Below the pieces are notes generated by a model. That model saw nothing but the letters and a program-made list of their open reading frames with translations, did no database searches and had not been told where the DNA came from. From Jeotgalibaca porci (GTDB lineage Bacteria; Bacillota; Bacilli; Lactobacillales; Aerococcaceae), in the NCBI RefSeq assembly GCF_011299095.1, contig NZ_CP049889.1, forward strand, positions 637,501 to 701,500: a DNA stretch of 64,000 nucleotides. The letters run 5' to 3'. Both the position numbers and the translations under genes were made by a program. Positions 44,648 through 54,084 of this stretch are shown in pieces; the first letter of the stretch is position 1, and every line of letters starts with the position of its first letter.

Positions 44648-47344
44648 TTAGTATGTTGTGAAATAACTCTTTACACCATTAGATACAGCGTGAGACAATT
44701 TATTTTGATATGCTTCACTTTTTAGCTTCTGTAACTCATTCAAGTTACTCATAAAACCAAACTCTAAAAGAACAGCTGGTAAAGCTGTTTCTCTAAGAAC
44801 AGCAAACGTTTCGCGACGTACACCACGATCGTATGCCCCGGTGTAATCTATTAAATTATTATGAATTGCCTTCGCAAGAACGCCACTCTTAACTATACGC
44901 ATTGGGTCATTATGCATCTCTTTGTTAATTTTTGGTTCATAATCTGGGTCGTATTCATAATAGAAAGTTTCAATCCCATTCACATAACCATTTCCTGGCA
45001 TTGCATTATTGTGCAGACTTATAAAGATATCTGCTCCGGAGTTATTAGCAACGCGTGAACGTTCTGTTTTGAAATCCATATATGTATCCGCCGTTCTGGA
45101 CATAATAACTGCAAATCCAGCTTTTTCTAAATCTCTTTGAATCCTACGACCGATTTGTAAATTCAAATCCTTCTCTTTGGTTCCATAGTACTGAGCACCT
45201 GGATCAGCCCCACCATGTCCAATGTCTAAAAAAACAGTTTTTCTATGTTTAAATGACTCTTCTGCAGAAACTTTAGGAGCAGGATGTCCTTTTTCAATCA
45301 GTTTAATCTCGACACTTTCGAGTCGTTTACCTAAGCCTTCAGATCCTGCAGGCATTCCGTTTTTAGCCCATCCAAGCCAACCAAACGTTTGAACGTACGT
45401 ACGATAATAGACATCATAATATTGAGCAATCTCACCATCGAGATTAATTTTTAGTGCCTCTAAACGTTTTGCTTCTCCTGTCGTTCCACTGACTGCACCA
45501 TTAGAAACTGGATTAATCCAACCATTTTTTTGGACATGAGTCGAATAGGTAATATCTCCACTATAGCGATCATGATTTAATGCAATCGTTAATGCTTCTA
45601 ATCGCAATGAACGTTCCTGTGTCCCATTAATCGCACCGTCTTTTGATGGTTCCAACCAACCTAATTTTTGTACATGCGTACTATAAACAACGGATGTTTT
45701 ATCTTTTTTCGCAAAAGCTTTATCTCCGCGGTTAAACCAAGTACCCTTTGGCACAACCTTTACTTGATAGGCTTCCAGTCTATAACCATAACCTTCAGTT
45801 CCTGCTGGTTCACCATTTCTTGCCCATCCTAACCAGCCGAACTTTTGGGCATGAACGCGGTAATAAATATCGAAGTATCCAGCATTTACACCTGTCAGCT
45901 CTAGCTTCAAGGCTTCGAGACGCTTCCCTTCACCTGGCAATCCATTAATGACATTATTAGGCGACCAATTCATCCAGCCATTCTTTTGTAAATGAGCGGA
46001 ATAACGTACTGACAGTCCCGAGTTAGTAGTAATACCCAATTTAATAGCTTCAATTCTTTTTTGGACACCCTCTGTTCCACTAATTGCTCCGTTAGTTACA
46101 TTATTCTGCCAACCAGTATTTCCGACGTAGGAAGTGTAAGCAACATGTGGGGTTTCCACAAAATGATTTTGTGTATTTGTGGGTGCTCCGCCACCTTTTC
46201 CTACCACTTTAATTTCTATTGCTTCTACCCGTCTTGCCATACCTTCTGTTCCAGCCGACTGGCCATTTTTAGCCCAATCAAGCCAACCAAATTTTTCAGC
46301 ATGAACGCGGTAGTAAATATCGTAATTCTTTGCTTGTGCGCCTGTTAAATTAATTTTAATGGCTTCGATTCGCTTCGATTCGCCTTCAACTCCGCTCATA
46401 GTATAATTGGATACTGGTGATAGCCATCCGTATGATTGAACGTGTGTTGAATAACTGACTCCTAAATCTTTTATTCCATCTATACGAACTTTAAGAGCTT
46501 CAATTCGCTTGCTTTCTCCAGATGTTCCCGTGGTTAAACCATTCTTGACATCCGGTAACCAGCCTTTAGATTGAACATGTGTACTATAGACAACGGATGG
46601 CTGCTGTGTTGCTTGTCTGGCCATAGAAAATGTTTCAACTTCTTCTATTACTTCGGCAGACACTTCTTCTGTTTTTTCTTCTTCAATAATTTCTTCAGAA
46701 ACTTCATCTTCTTGTAATACTTCTGGTGTCTCCTCTATAATCTCTACTTGCTCAATTTCTTCATCCACCAGAAGATACTGTTCTTCAGTAATTTCCTCGC
46801 CACTCGCATCAAGAAACTTGTAATGATTTTGCCATTCAATAATTGTTCCAAATTCATCAACGAGTACAAGTTGTAGCCGCATTTTTCCTTTTTCATCTGT
46901 TTCAATTGTTTTATATTCTTCTATAGGATTTTCAGTTGGAACGTATTCTTGAAATGCGAATACTTCCGCTTGGTTTGCTGATAAGTATATAGATTGCTCT
47001 TCATTAATAACGTATTCTTTCCGTTCGTTATTTACATCTATATACATTTCTGTTTCTAACATCTGACTATTCGCATCTATAATTTTGACTTTACCGATAA
47101 TTTGACTTTTGGTTTCATCTTTCCAACCTAATAAATGAAGTTCTGTTTCTTCTGACAAGTGAACGACTTGTTCTGAACCATCATATTGTAGCGACATATA
47201 TGGAATAATTTCTGTATTCTGTATTTCCCCAACATACTCCGTTTGCATATCCAATTCACTTGCTAAGGCTACAGATGTAGGCAAAGTAGCACTAAAAACC
47301 AACAACATTGTACTGACAAGAGTAGCAACTTTCTTTATCTTCAT
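44648..47344 (-). CDS. secreted amidase (Amidase_3) with nine ChW repeats
   Basis: Wall hydrolase of 898 residues. Signal peptide about 1-30 (ending VALAS). An acidic region (about 30-265) is followed by nine ChW repeats in three triads (about 250-720). The C-terminal Amidase_3 domain (about 730-898) holds the zinc ligands His in FLDIGHGG, Glu in GTKEKDLN and His in ISLHNNAM, plus catalytic Glu in VLLEFGFMSN. Domain order is reversed from the GH73 paralogue, where the enzyme lies before the repeats. GGAGGT ten bases before the ATG at 47344 fixes the start; the frame to 47404 lacks one. Confidence 0.92.
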   Translation of the reverse strand: MKIKKVATLVSTMLLVFSATLPTSVALASELDMQTEYVGEIQNTEIIPYMSLQYDGSEQVVHLSEETELHLLGWKDETKSQIIGKVKIIDANSQMLETEMYIDVNNERKEYVINEEQSIYLSANQAEVFAFQEYVPTENPIEEYKTIETDEKGKMRLQLVLVDEFGTIIEWQNHYKFLDASGEEITEEQYLLVDEEIEQVEIIEETPEVLQEDEVSEEIIEEEKTEEVSAEVIEEVETFSMARQATQQPSVVYSTHVQSKGWLPDVKNGLTTGTSGESKRIEALKVRIDGIKDLGVSYSTHVQSYGWLSPVSNYTMSGVEGESKRIEAIKINLTGAQAKNYDIYYRVHAEKFGWLDWAKNGQSAGTEGMARRVEAIEIKVVGKGGGAPTNTQNHFVETPHVAYTSYVGNTGWQNNVTNGAISGTEGVQKRIEAIKLGITTNSGLSVRYSAHLQKNGWMNWSPNNVINGLPGEGKRLEALKLELTGVNAGYFDIYYRVHAQKFGWLGWARNGEPAGTEGYGYRLEAYQVKVVPKGTWFNRGDKAFAKKDKTSVVYSTHVQKLGWLEPSKDGAINGTQERSLRLEALTIALNHDRYSGDITYSTHVQKNGWINPVSNGAVSGTTGEAKRLEALKINLDGEIAQYYDVYYRTYVQTFGWLGWAKNGMPAGSEGLGKRLESVEIKLIEKGHPAPKVSAEESFKHRKTVFLDIGHGGADPGAQYYGTKEKDLNLQIGRRIQRDLEKAGFAVIMSRTADTYMDFKTERSRVANNSGADIFISLHNNAMPGNGYVNGIETFYYEYDPDYEPKINKEMHNDPMRIVKSGVLAKAIHNNLIDYTGAYDRGVRRETFAVLRETALPAVLLEFGFMSNLNELQKLKSEAYQNKLSHAVSNGVKSYFTTY

Positions 47345-47421
47345 TCTTACGGGTACCTCCAATAGATTAAATATAGTCATTGCCACTTTAACATAAATAC
47401 CCAATTTTTTGTTGCATTTCC

Positions 47422-47447
47422 AAAAAAAGCCTACTTATTAGGTAGAC
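47422..47447 (-). terminator. terminator of the wzx-like gene
   Basis: On the minus strand GTCTAC pairs with GTAGGC (one G-U) around CTAATAA, followed by seven T. Confidence 0.75.
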
Positions 47448-47467
47448 TTTTGTAATATTTTGTTCAC

Positions 47468-48889
47468 TTATTTCTTGAGTACTTTAATCGTTTCTTTTAA
47501 TTGGCCCGTCACTATCAGTCCAATTATGAATACAAATACGAATATTATCCCTTTAATCAACAAGTTATAAAAGACATTAAACGGCATATCCGGCAATAAA
47601 AAGAATACGATTAATTGCAAACTTCCAGCGATAAATGGCTTTATAAGTTCTTTTATCAATTCTAGATAACCAGATTCGAATATACGATACATTAGCAAAT
47701 AATTATTCACCAAAAAGTTAATCGAAAAAGAGATGGTAACCATCATCGCTACTGTTTCAATGCCACCAAGATAAACACCAATTGCAATAGAGGAAACATT
47801 TAAAATCATAGACTGTATGCCTGAAAACAGCAACAAATCCGTGCGGTTTGACGATTGATAAAATGCTCCCGTGCTGCTCGCAATCATTTGAAGCCAAATT
47901 GAAACAGATAGAATTTGAAAGGACAGCACACTTGCTTCCCACTGAGTTCCGAAAATAAAAATGATAATATCATGTCCTACAAAGACACAGAAGACAGATA
48001 ATGGAACACCAATATTCGCTAATATACGTGTAATTTTTAAATACGTATTTTTAATAACTTGAATATTATTTTCAAATTCTGACATGATTGGTTGAATAAC
48101 GGGTGTAATTATTCCAGCCAAAATTTGATTGGGATAGAGTGATAATTGATAGGACTTGTTATAGTATCCAAGTGCTCCTGCACTGAAGACACGACCAATT
48201 AAGATACTATCAAAATTCCGCGAGAAGTAGTTGATAAAGTTAAAACTAAACTGATTTCTCGAAAAAGCCCATATTTTCTTAATTGGTTCCAAGTCCATTT
48301 TAATTCTTGTTGAAATTTTTGTTTTACGATAATAAAACAGAAAGTTAATAATCGCTTGGACGAGACTTCCGATTACAATTGCATAATACTTGAATCCAAG
48401 TAAAGCAAAGATTATTGATACAATCCCTTTGATAACCCCTGTTAAAACTAATATTTGATTTACTGTTTTAAAATCTTTTCTTTTTTGGATAACAGCTTTA
48501 GGAACCACCAATAATGCAAAAAATAACACTGAAAATCCCAAGATTACAAATATTGGAATATAAGTTGGATTATCATAGAATATGCTTACGGGGTATCCAA
48601 GTACCATAAACACCACTGATAATACGATAGCTAAGTAAACTGAAAACTTGAAAATACTTCCGATATCTTCATCTGTTAGTGTTTTATTTTGGATAATTGC
48701 AGGTCCAAATCCCATGTCTGCCAGCAAGTTAAAAAATTCAATGAAAATTTGTACAATCGAGACAACACCATAATCAGCTGGTGTTAAGATTCGAGATAAT
48801 ATCGCATTAACTAATAGTTGGATAATAACGTTAGAATATTTCCCTAGCGCACTGAAAAACATTCCCGTCTTAAATTCATTGGTTGCCAT
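47468..48889 (-). CDS. polysaccharide flippase, Wzx/MATE-like
   Basis: Integral membrane protein of 473 residues with about 12-14 membrane segments. The N-terminus GMFFSALGKYSNVIIQLLVNA is typical for polysaccharide biosynthesis flippases (RfbX/WzxC type). It should move lipid-linked repeat units outward for polymerisation. It follows the glycosyltransferase genes by 90 bases and has its own terminator. RBS GAGGTG. Confidence 0.88.
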   Translation of the reverse strand: MATNEFKTGMFFSALGKYSNVIIQLLVNAILSRILTPADYGVVSIVQIFIEFFNLLADMGFGPAIIQNKTLTDEDIGSIFKFSVYLAIVLSVVFMVLGYPVSIFYDNPTYIPIFVILGFSVLFFALLVVPKAVIQKRKDFKTVNQILVLTGVIKGIVSIIFALLGFKYYAIVIGSLVQAIINFLFYYRKTKISTRIKMDLEPIKKIWAFSRNQFSFNFINYFSRNFDSILIGRVFSAGALGYYNKSYQLSLYPNQILAGIITPVIQPIMSEFENNIQVIKNTYLKITRILANIGVPLSVFCVFVGHDIIIFIFGTQWEASVLSFQILSVSIWLQMIASSTGAFYQSSNRTDLLLFSGIQSMILNVSSIAIGVYLGGIETVAMMVTISFSINFLVNNYLLMYRIFESGYLELIKELIKPFIAGSLQLIVFFLLPDMPFNVFYNLLIKGIIFVFVFIIGLIVTGQLKETIKVLKK

Positions 48890-48966
48890 CTTTACACCTC
48901 GTTCTTTTTATCAATACGTACATTCTAACATCCCAAAAGACTTCTGGGCATTAAGTAATCGTTAAA

Positions 48967-48996
48967 ATACCTACCAAGCCTAAGCTTGATAGGTAT
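48967..48996 (-). terminator. terminator after the glycosyltransferase operon
   Basis: ATACCTA-CAAGC pairs with GCTTG-TAGGTAT around CTAA. The stop codon of the upstream gene at 48980 lies in the loop region. TTTTAACG follows on the minus strand. Confidence 0.7.
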
Positions 48997-49903
48997 ATAC
49001 AACTTCGTTACCTTGTTTGAATCGAATAAATTTATACGTTTGGTTATTCATAACCTTTAATATTTTTCCCACTGACATTCCACTTACTTTCAAACCTATC
49101 CGTACACTTCTTCGTGCGAATTTCTGTTTGATTCCTTCGAGATTTTGAAAACTCAATTTAGATGATTGATCCTCTTTATGATAAATTTCTATTTCGTCTG
49201 AATAAATCATCTTAAGGTGAAGCTTTTTACACACGAGTCCAAGTATTTCTTCTTCATAATACAAGAACGTCTCCGGATACAAGCCGTTCGCTTGCGAAAG
49301 GTAGTTCTGAGTTAGGAAGATAACTGAGCCATGTAAGATGTAGGGTCTGTTACCAGTTGACGTGGTACTGCTTGGTTGAGTATTCTTTTTAATCATTTTC
49401 TTCAAAATTCGACCTATATCTAAAATACCTGCTAAATGATATTTTCTTAAAAGAGGGATACTAAATTCTCGAAAAACAGCTTTTTTAGAAGGCGTAAAAT
49501 AAACAGGATTCTGATTCTCGCCGTCTGCTCCTATTATCTTCGTACCAATGACACCAATATCCTTCGCTATTTCCATATGCGTTAATTTCTCAATATAGTT
49601 CTCATCTGTGAAAATCACATCATTATTAATGACTAAAATGTTCTCCAGTCCTAATTCCTTCTTACAATACATAATGCCCGTATTATTCCCTTTAGCAAAA
49701 CCTAAGTTTTCTTCAGTTTGTAGCAAGTGGATAGCATCTTCATATCCATAGCGTTCGGATAATTTTTCAAATGATTCATTATTCGACGCATTGTCGACAA
49801 TGACAATCTTAAAAGATTGATTTGTTTGTTTCTCTAGTGAATCAATGCACTCTACAGTGTCAAACCAATTTAAGTAATTCAGAATTACTATCCCAATTTC
49901 CAT
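48980..49903 (-). CDS. family 2 glycosyltransferase (rhamnosyltransferase-like)
   Basis: Cytoplasmic glycosyltransferase of 307 residues. EIGIVILNYLNWFDTVECI starts the domain; VIVDNASNNESF and VINNDVIFTDENY hold the metal-binding acidic residues. The length and the LNYLNW opening resemble rhamnosyltransferases of surface polysaccharide clusters. The ATG at 49903 follows AAGGAAG; ten more codons upstream are open but lack a site. Exact donor and acceptor cannot be read. Confidence 0.82.
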   Translation of the reverse strand: MEIGIVILNYLNWFDTVECIDSLEKQTNQSFKIVIVDNASNNESFEKLSERYGYEDAIHLLQTEENLGFAKGNNTGIMYCKKELGLENILVINNDVIFTDENYIEKLTHMEIAKDIGVIGTKIIGADGENQNPVYFTPSKKAVFREFSIPLLRKYHLAGILDIGRILKKMIKKNTQPSSTTSTGNRPYILHGSVIFLTQNYLSQANGLYPETFLYYEEEILGLVCKKLHLKMIYSDEIEIYHKEDQSSKLSFQNLEGIKQKFARRSVRIGLKVSGMSVGKILKVMNNQTYKFIRFKQGNEVVYTYQA

Positions 49904-49929
49904 AGTTTTCTTCCTTTTTCTAACCTTCA

Positions 49930-50916
49930 TTATTTTCTTTGTTCTTTCGTATTTTGATAACGTGTGTAGACTTTACTTGTGTAAACGGGTTGTAGAAACA
50001 TTTTCAACCGATTAATGAAGTATTTTTTTCCACGATAATTTGGGAGCAAGTCATTGTGATTAATCGTTTCAAATTCTTTCTTAAATGCTTGCATCGCTAT
50101 TTTTCTATCTTCTAGATTTAGAATCTGTGGAATTTTTTGAATTTGAAAGTTATAGTGATGGAACTTGATATTAGAAAATAACTTTTCATTAATCATCCCA
50201 TTTTGAAGATAGAAATCTTTTACGTTTCGAATGCTCTTAATTACTTCTAGAATAACTAATGTATATGTATGGCTGATACTACCAGCTCTTACGCGGTAGT
50301 GATAAGTAATCGTATCCAGAATGACAACTTTTTCACTAAAGAGTAGAACTTTCAAATAAAAATTCAGATCTTGCGCTTGCCTTAAGGATGGCTCAAATTC
50401 TAATTCATTATCGCTAATAACGCTTGCCCGAAAAAGTTTGTTACCAGGCATAGGTGGGAGCAAAGAAAGTGTCATTCTATGATCCGAAACACTATAATGA
50501 TTGGCTTCAAGCGGCATTGCAATCTTCTTAATCGCTTTTTCATTTTCATCTACTGTATCATATGCGCTAATAACAACATCGCAATCACTGTTATTTAATG
50601 CTGTAGCCATATTTATGAGAGCATCTTCAGCCATGTAGTCATCTGAGTCTACAAACTGAATGTAATCGCCTGTTGCGATAGACAGCCCATAGTTGCGAGC
50701 GGTAGGAGCGCCACTGTTCTTTTGAAATAATGCAATAACACGAGAATCTAAGTCTTGATACTTTCTCATAATTTCTGCAGAAGTATCTTTCGAACCATCA
50801 TCTACTAAAATCAGTTCTAAGTTGGTATAACTCTGTCCCAAAATGGACTGAATATTTTTATCCAAGTATTCTGCAGCATTATATACCGGTATAATGATCG
50901 ATATTTTTGCGTTCAT
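49930..50916 (-). CDS. family 2 glycosyltransferase
   Basis: Glycosyltransferase of 328 residues. KISIIIPVYNAAEYLDKNI opens the domain, with LILVDDGSKDTSAEI and QFVDSDDYMAEDALI providing the acidic metal-binding motifs. The C-terminal part (about 210-328) is helical and basic. Likely adds one sugar to a lipid-linked repeat unit. RBS GAAGAGG. Neighbouring genes in the same direction form the assembly operon. Confidence 0.88.
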   Translation of the reverse strand: MNAKISIIIPVYNAAEYLDKNIQSILGQSYTNLELILVDDGSKDTSAEIMRKYQDLDSRVIALFQKNSGAPTARNYGLSIATGDYIQFVDSDDYMAEDALINMATALNNSDCDVVISAYDTVDENEKAIKKIAMPLEANHYSVSDHRMTLSLLPPMPGNKLFRASVISDNELEFEPSLRQAQDLNFYLKVLLFSEKVVILDTITYHYRVRAGSISHTYTLVILEVIKSIRNVKDFYLQNGMINEKLFSNIKFHHYNFQIQKIPQILNLEDRKIAMQAFKKEFETINHNDLLPNYRGKKYFINRLKMFLQPVYTSKVYTRYQNTKEQRK

Positions 50917-50938
50917 ATAAGCCTCTTCCTATAAATCT

Positions 50939-51955
50939 TTAATTATTTATTTGAACAATCTTAATTGGCAGACGGAATAATTTTAATAGTTCTTTTTGTT
51001 GGTTGTACCATTGTTTATCCGTAATTTGTGGTTGTACAAACAATACGACCTCTTCGATACTCTCAGCTTTTGCTAGTGTATCGACAGCTTCTAATTCATC
51101 AAATGGAAGCAACTTTGGTTCTTGAGATAAATAGAGAACTTTATCATAATGTCTATGATTTAACATTTGTTGTACCGTTTTACGGTTGGTTTCTGTAGAA
51201 ATCGTAAAAATATCCTCTTCACTCCAACTGTAGTTAAAAGCATACTGGATTTTTTTTGTGAAAAACGTCTTAATTATGAGTAATACAAAACTAATGACCA
51301 ATGCCCCTACAAAGGAAAGTACCACAGAAATTAAAATGTTTTTTAGCGTGAATCCTTGTGATGCAGATTGTTCCACAAGTGTTGTAGGTGAAGATAAATC
51401 TTCATCTGATAAGATACGTGGTTTAGACATCATGTACAGATATTTATTCTCAAGTAATTCTATTTCATTATTTTCTATTAATTCATAGTAATAATTTATA
51501 ACTGCCAGATTCTCTTTTTCAGTTCCAACCGCACTACTAAAAATCCAAATGTTGGAGTCCGAATCACGTGATGCTCCTAAAACGCCACGATCCTTTGCCG
51601 TTTTCAGGTAGTCTGTTTGTTCTTCATAATCAAGTAGTTCACTAATTTCTACTCCCGTTTGTTCCTCAGCATTTTGGATGAGTTCATCCGTCTTCATGGC
51701 TTGTTCTAACAAGAGCGTATTCGTAAAGGTATTTCCCGTATCATATTCAATATATAGTTCAAATACCGCTGGGTTTCCTTTCGGATGTTTAGAATTGTTC
51801 TTATGATTCGTATTTTCCATATTGTCCGTTAACAAACTCGGCAACAATAATATCCCTGCTAATAAAACAAATACTCCAATAAAAAAGCTCATATATTGTT
51901 TTTTATTACTTTTCAATAAGCGTTTCAGCTCATAAAATAATGTGTGACTATCCAT
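50939..51955 (-). CDS. Wzz-like polysaccharide chain-length regulator
   Basis: Membrane protein of 338 residues. Segments at about 23-42 and 208-230 flank an extracellular helical domain, the architecture of Wzz/CpsC polysaccharide co-polymerases. The C-terminal cytoplasmic part (about 240-338) recalls the nucleotide-binding fold of BY-kinases, but Walker A is missing, so it would not bind ATP. No separate tyrosine kinase or phosphatase gene (CpsD, CpsB) was seen. It overlaps wzy by eight bases, which suggests coupled translation. RBS AGGAGG. Confidence 0.7.
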   Translation of the reverse strand: MDSHTLFYELKRLLKSNKKQYMSFFIGVFVLLAGILLLPSLLTDNMENTNHKNNSKHPKGNPAVFELYIEYDTGNTFTNTLLLEQAMKTDELIQNAEEQTGVEISELLDYEEQTDYLKTAKDRGVLGASRDSDSNIWIFSSAVGTEKENLAVINYYYELIENNEIELLENKYLYMMSKPRILSDEDLSSPTTLVEQSASQGFTLKNILISVVLSFVGALVISFVLLIIKTFFTKKIQYAFNYSWSEEDIFTISTETNRKTVQQMLNHRHYDKVLYLSQEPKLLPFDELEAVDTLAKAESIEEVVLFVQPQITDKQWYNQQKELLKLFRLPIKIVQINN

Positions 51956-53285
51956 GATTTCCTCCTAGAAATGTAAAGTTATAATTATCTTTGGGTATGC
52001 TCAGTTGATTTCTAACACTTATTCGTTCGCAATATGAATAAAAAGCAAGCATTATACCAAATACGAGCCATTGCCATTCATTAACAATGTTTGTTGCAGA
52101 CGATATGGATGACATCGTAAATGCCACAAGATAGCCCAGATTTATTAGTGAAACCTGTCGCACAAAATAATCATTACTGTATCTATAATAATGATAAGAC
52201 TTTAAAATCATCCCAAAATAAACAAATAAATAAAGAATGAATGTTATCAATCCATATGCGGTGATTATTTCCATCCACCAGTTGTGCATGTTTGTCATGC
52301 CACCAGTCTGATAGGCTGCTTTGTTAGCCATCCAATACTCCACGTTCCCAGCACCTACACCAAATCCAAAAGTTTCTCTTACAAAGGTCAAGCCATTTCG
52401 AAGAAGATTTATTCTGATTTCGTTTGATGTTCCAGCGAATTCCTTTTCAGGTGAAAATAAATACAGTAATGCTGAGACTTTACTCCTCATTGCTGGCATA
52501 CCGATCAATAAAGCAATCACTGCACCGCCAGTAATACCCGTAACAACCTGAACAAAGCGGCGACTAATGATTGGTGCTATATATGCCATGAACATTACTC
52601 CTAATCCCATGAGTAATGCTAAGACGTTCGCACGCGAACTCGTTTGGTTCATTAAAAAAATTGCCAGCAGCCATGATAATAGCAGGAATGCTTTTTTGTA
52701 TAATTTGTCTGATAATTTAAATAATAAAAGTATAAAGAACGATCCCATTAGTAACATCGTCGCATAATCATTCTCATTTGGATAAATAGAGATAGGAATC
52801 CGTGAAAAGAATCCGTTGCTCCCTGGCCTATACTTAGTCATAAAGTGTTGAGACGCCCATTGATATCTTCCCGTTATTAATTCTGTTAGACCTAAAAGAA
52901 TGTGGATGTTAGTTCCCAATGCAATTATTTTGAAAACACTCATCAAGTCTTTTTTCTCTTTAATAAATAATTGAATATAGATAATTGATAGAATACCTAT
53001 CGTAATAAATAGATTTGCTCTTATCCAGCCTCCTATATTTTCTACCCAAATCACGGAGAGTAAGGAAGATACAACCCACCAACAATAAAATAACGTGTAC
53101 TGATTCGATATTTTATTTGGATAGAAACGAACACGCTCATCATTGTTTATGACCAAAGTCAAGAAGATAAAGCTAATCGTCAAAAATAGTACGCGATAAA
53201 GGGATAGCTTAAAGCCCACATTTATTGCTAATATTTGAGTTCCAAAGAAGACCGCTAATATCATTAAATAAACAAGTTTCTTCAT
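51948..53285 (-). CDS. O-antigen polymerase/ligase-like protein (Wzy type)
   Basis: Membrane protein of about 445 residues with ten or more hydrophobic segments. Wzy_C-type features: an extracellular loop (about 255-330) with GFGVGAGNVEYW near residue 320. It should link repeat units into polymer on the outer face. The start at 53285 follows AAGGAGGAACT. Sequence of Wzy proteins is poorly conserved, so the assignment relies on topology and neighbours. Confidence 0.8.
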   Translation of the reverse strand: MKKLVYLMILAVFFGTQILAINVGFKLSLYRVLFLTISFIFLTLVINNDERVRFYPNKISNQYTLFYCWWVVSSLLSVIWVENIGGWIRANLFITIGILSIIYIQLFIKEKKDLMSVFKIIALGTNIHILLGLTELITGRYQWASQHFMTKYRPGSNGFFSRIPISIYPNENDYATMLLMGSFFILLLFKLSDKLYKKAFLLLSWLLAIFLMNQTSSRANVLALLMGLGVMFMAYIAPIISRRFVQVVTGITGGAVIALLIGMPAMRSKVSALLYLFSPEKEFAGTSNEIRINLLRNGLTFVRETFGFGVGAGNVEYWMANKAAYQTGGMTNMHNWWMEIITAYGLITFILYLFVYFGMILKSYHYYRYSNDYFVRQVSLINLGYLVAFTMSSISSATNIVNEWQWLVFGIMLAFYSYCERISVRNQLSIPKDNYNFTFLGGNHG

Positions 53286-53299
53286 AGTTCCTCCTTCAC

Positions 53300-54073
53300 T
53301 CAAAGGTTTCTTGCTCCTTCAAACATATATTGAATTTGTTCTAACCGTTTGGGCATCCCTGCCCCTTTTTTGAACTTACGAATTACAAATTGTAAGATTA
53401 GGAATGGGTATAGTTTTGGCGATAACACCTTGAACAATGCGCCTCTATCCTGATAGTATTTTTTATTGAAGCCACTAAACCAAGTAGACTCTCTTTCTTC
53501 TGTTAATTTCGCAATCGTCACAGGAACCGCGACAATTTTCAAACCTTTATCTAAACAATCTCTCAAGAATATAGTGTCTTCGCCATTGCTATGCGGTGTC
53601 CCCCCACCAAACAAGAGGTGAAACGAAATCCCTTTTTCTTTAATACTACTTGGTTTAAATGCTATCCTTGCCGCACCAAATCGCATGTAATTGAGTTTTG
53701 ATACTTTAAAAGTGTCTTTAATAATGTAGCGGGAAGGATTATCTTCTTCTAAGTTAAATATAATTAAATCCGCGTCAGCGTGTTGGCTGAATTGTTCTTC
53801 AACTGTATTCGCGTAGTTATCGGAATAAACCATGTCATCGTCCGCTAATAACGCATAGTCCGATTTGGAACGCATTAAAGCAGTATTCCGACTTAGCCCG
53901 ACGCCTCTTTCATTAAATGAATAGATTTGATAGCTATTACCATCTTTATTCACTTCTTCGTATTCATTTTTGTCACACTGGTTGATAATGATTGCATCAG
54001 AATGTAATTTCATACGTTCAATTAGCTTTGTGTCCTGCTGATTCATCGTTGCAACCAATACTTGTACGCTCAA
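53300..54073 (-). CDS. family 2-like glycosyltransferase
   Basis: Protein of 257 residues with a short GT-A fold. QVLVATMNQQDTKLI begins it; GVGLSRNTALMRSKSDYALLADDDMVY provides the ADDD metal-binding site. A C-terminal region (about 200-257) is basic and hydrophobic. The start is TTG at 54073, preceded by AGGAAG with normal spacing. An ATG five bases upstream is in another frame. Confidence 0.78.
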   Translation of the reverse strand: MSVQVLVATMNQQDTKLIERMKLHSDAIIINQCDKNEYEEVNKDGNSYQIYSFNERGVGLSRNTALMRSKSDYALLADDDMVYSDNYANTVEEQFSQHADADLIIFNLEEDNPSRYIIKDTFKVSKLNYMRFGAARIAFKPSSIKEKGISFHLLFGGGTPHSNGEDTIFLRDCLDKGLKIVAVPVTIAKLTEERESTWFSGFNKKYYQDRGALFKVLSPKLYPFLILQFVIRKFKKGAGMPKRLEQIQYMFEGARNL

Positions 54074-54084
54074 TTCATCACTTC

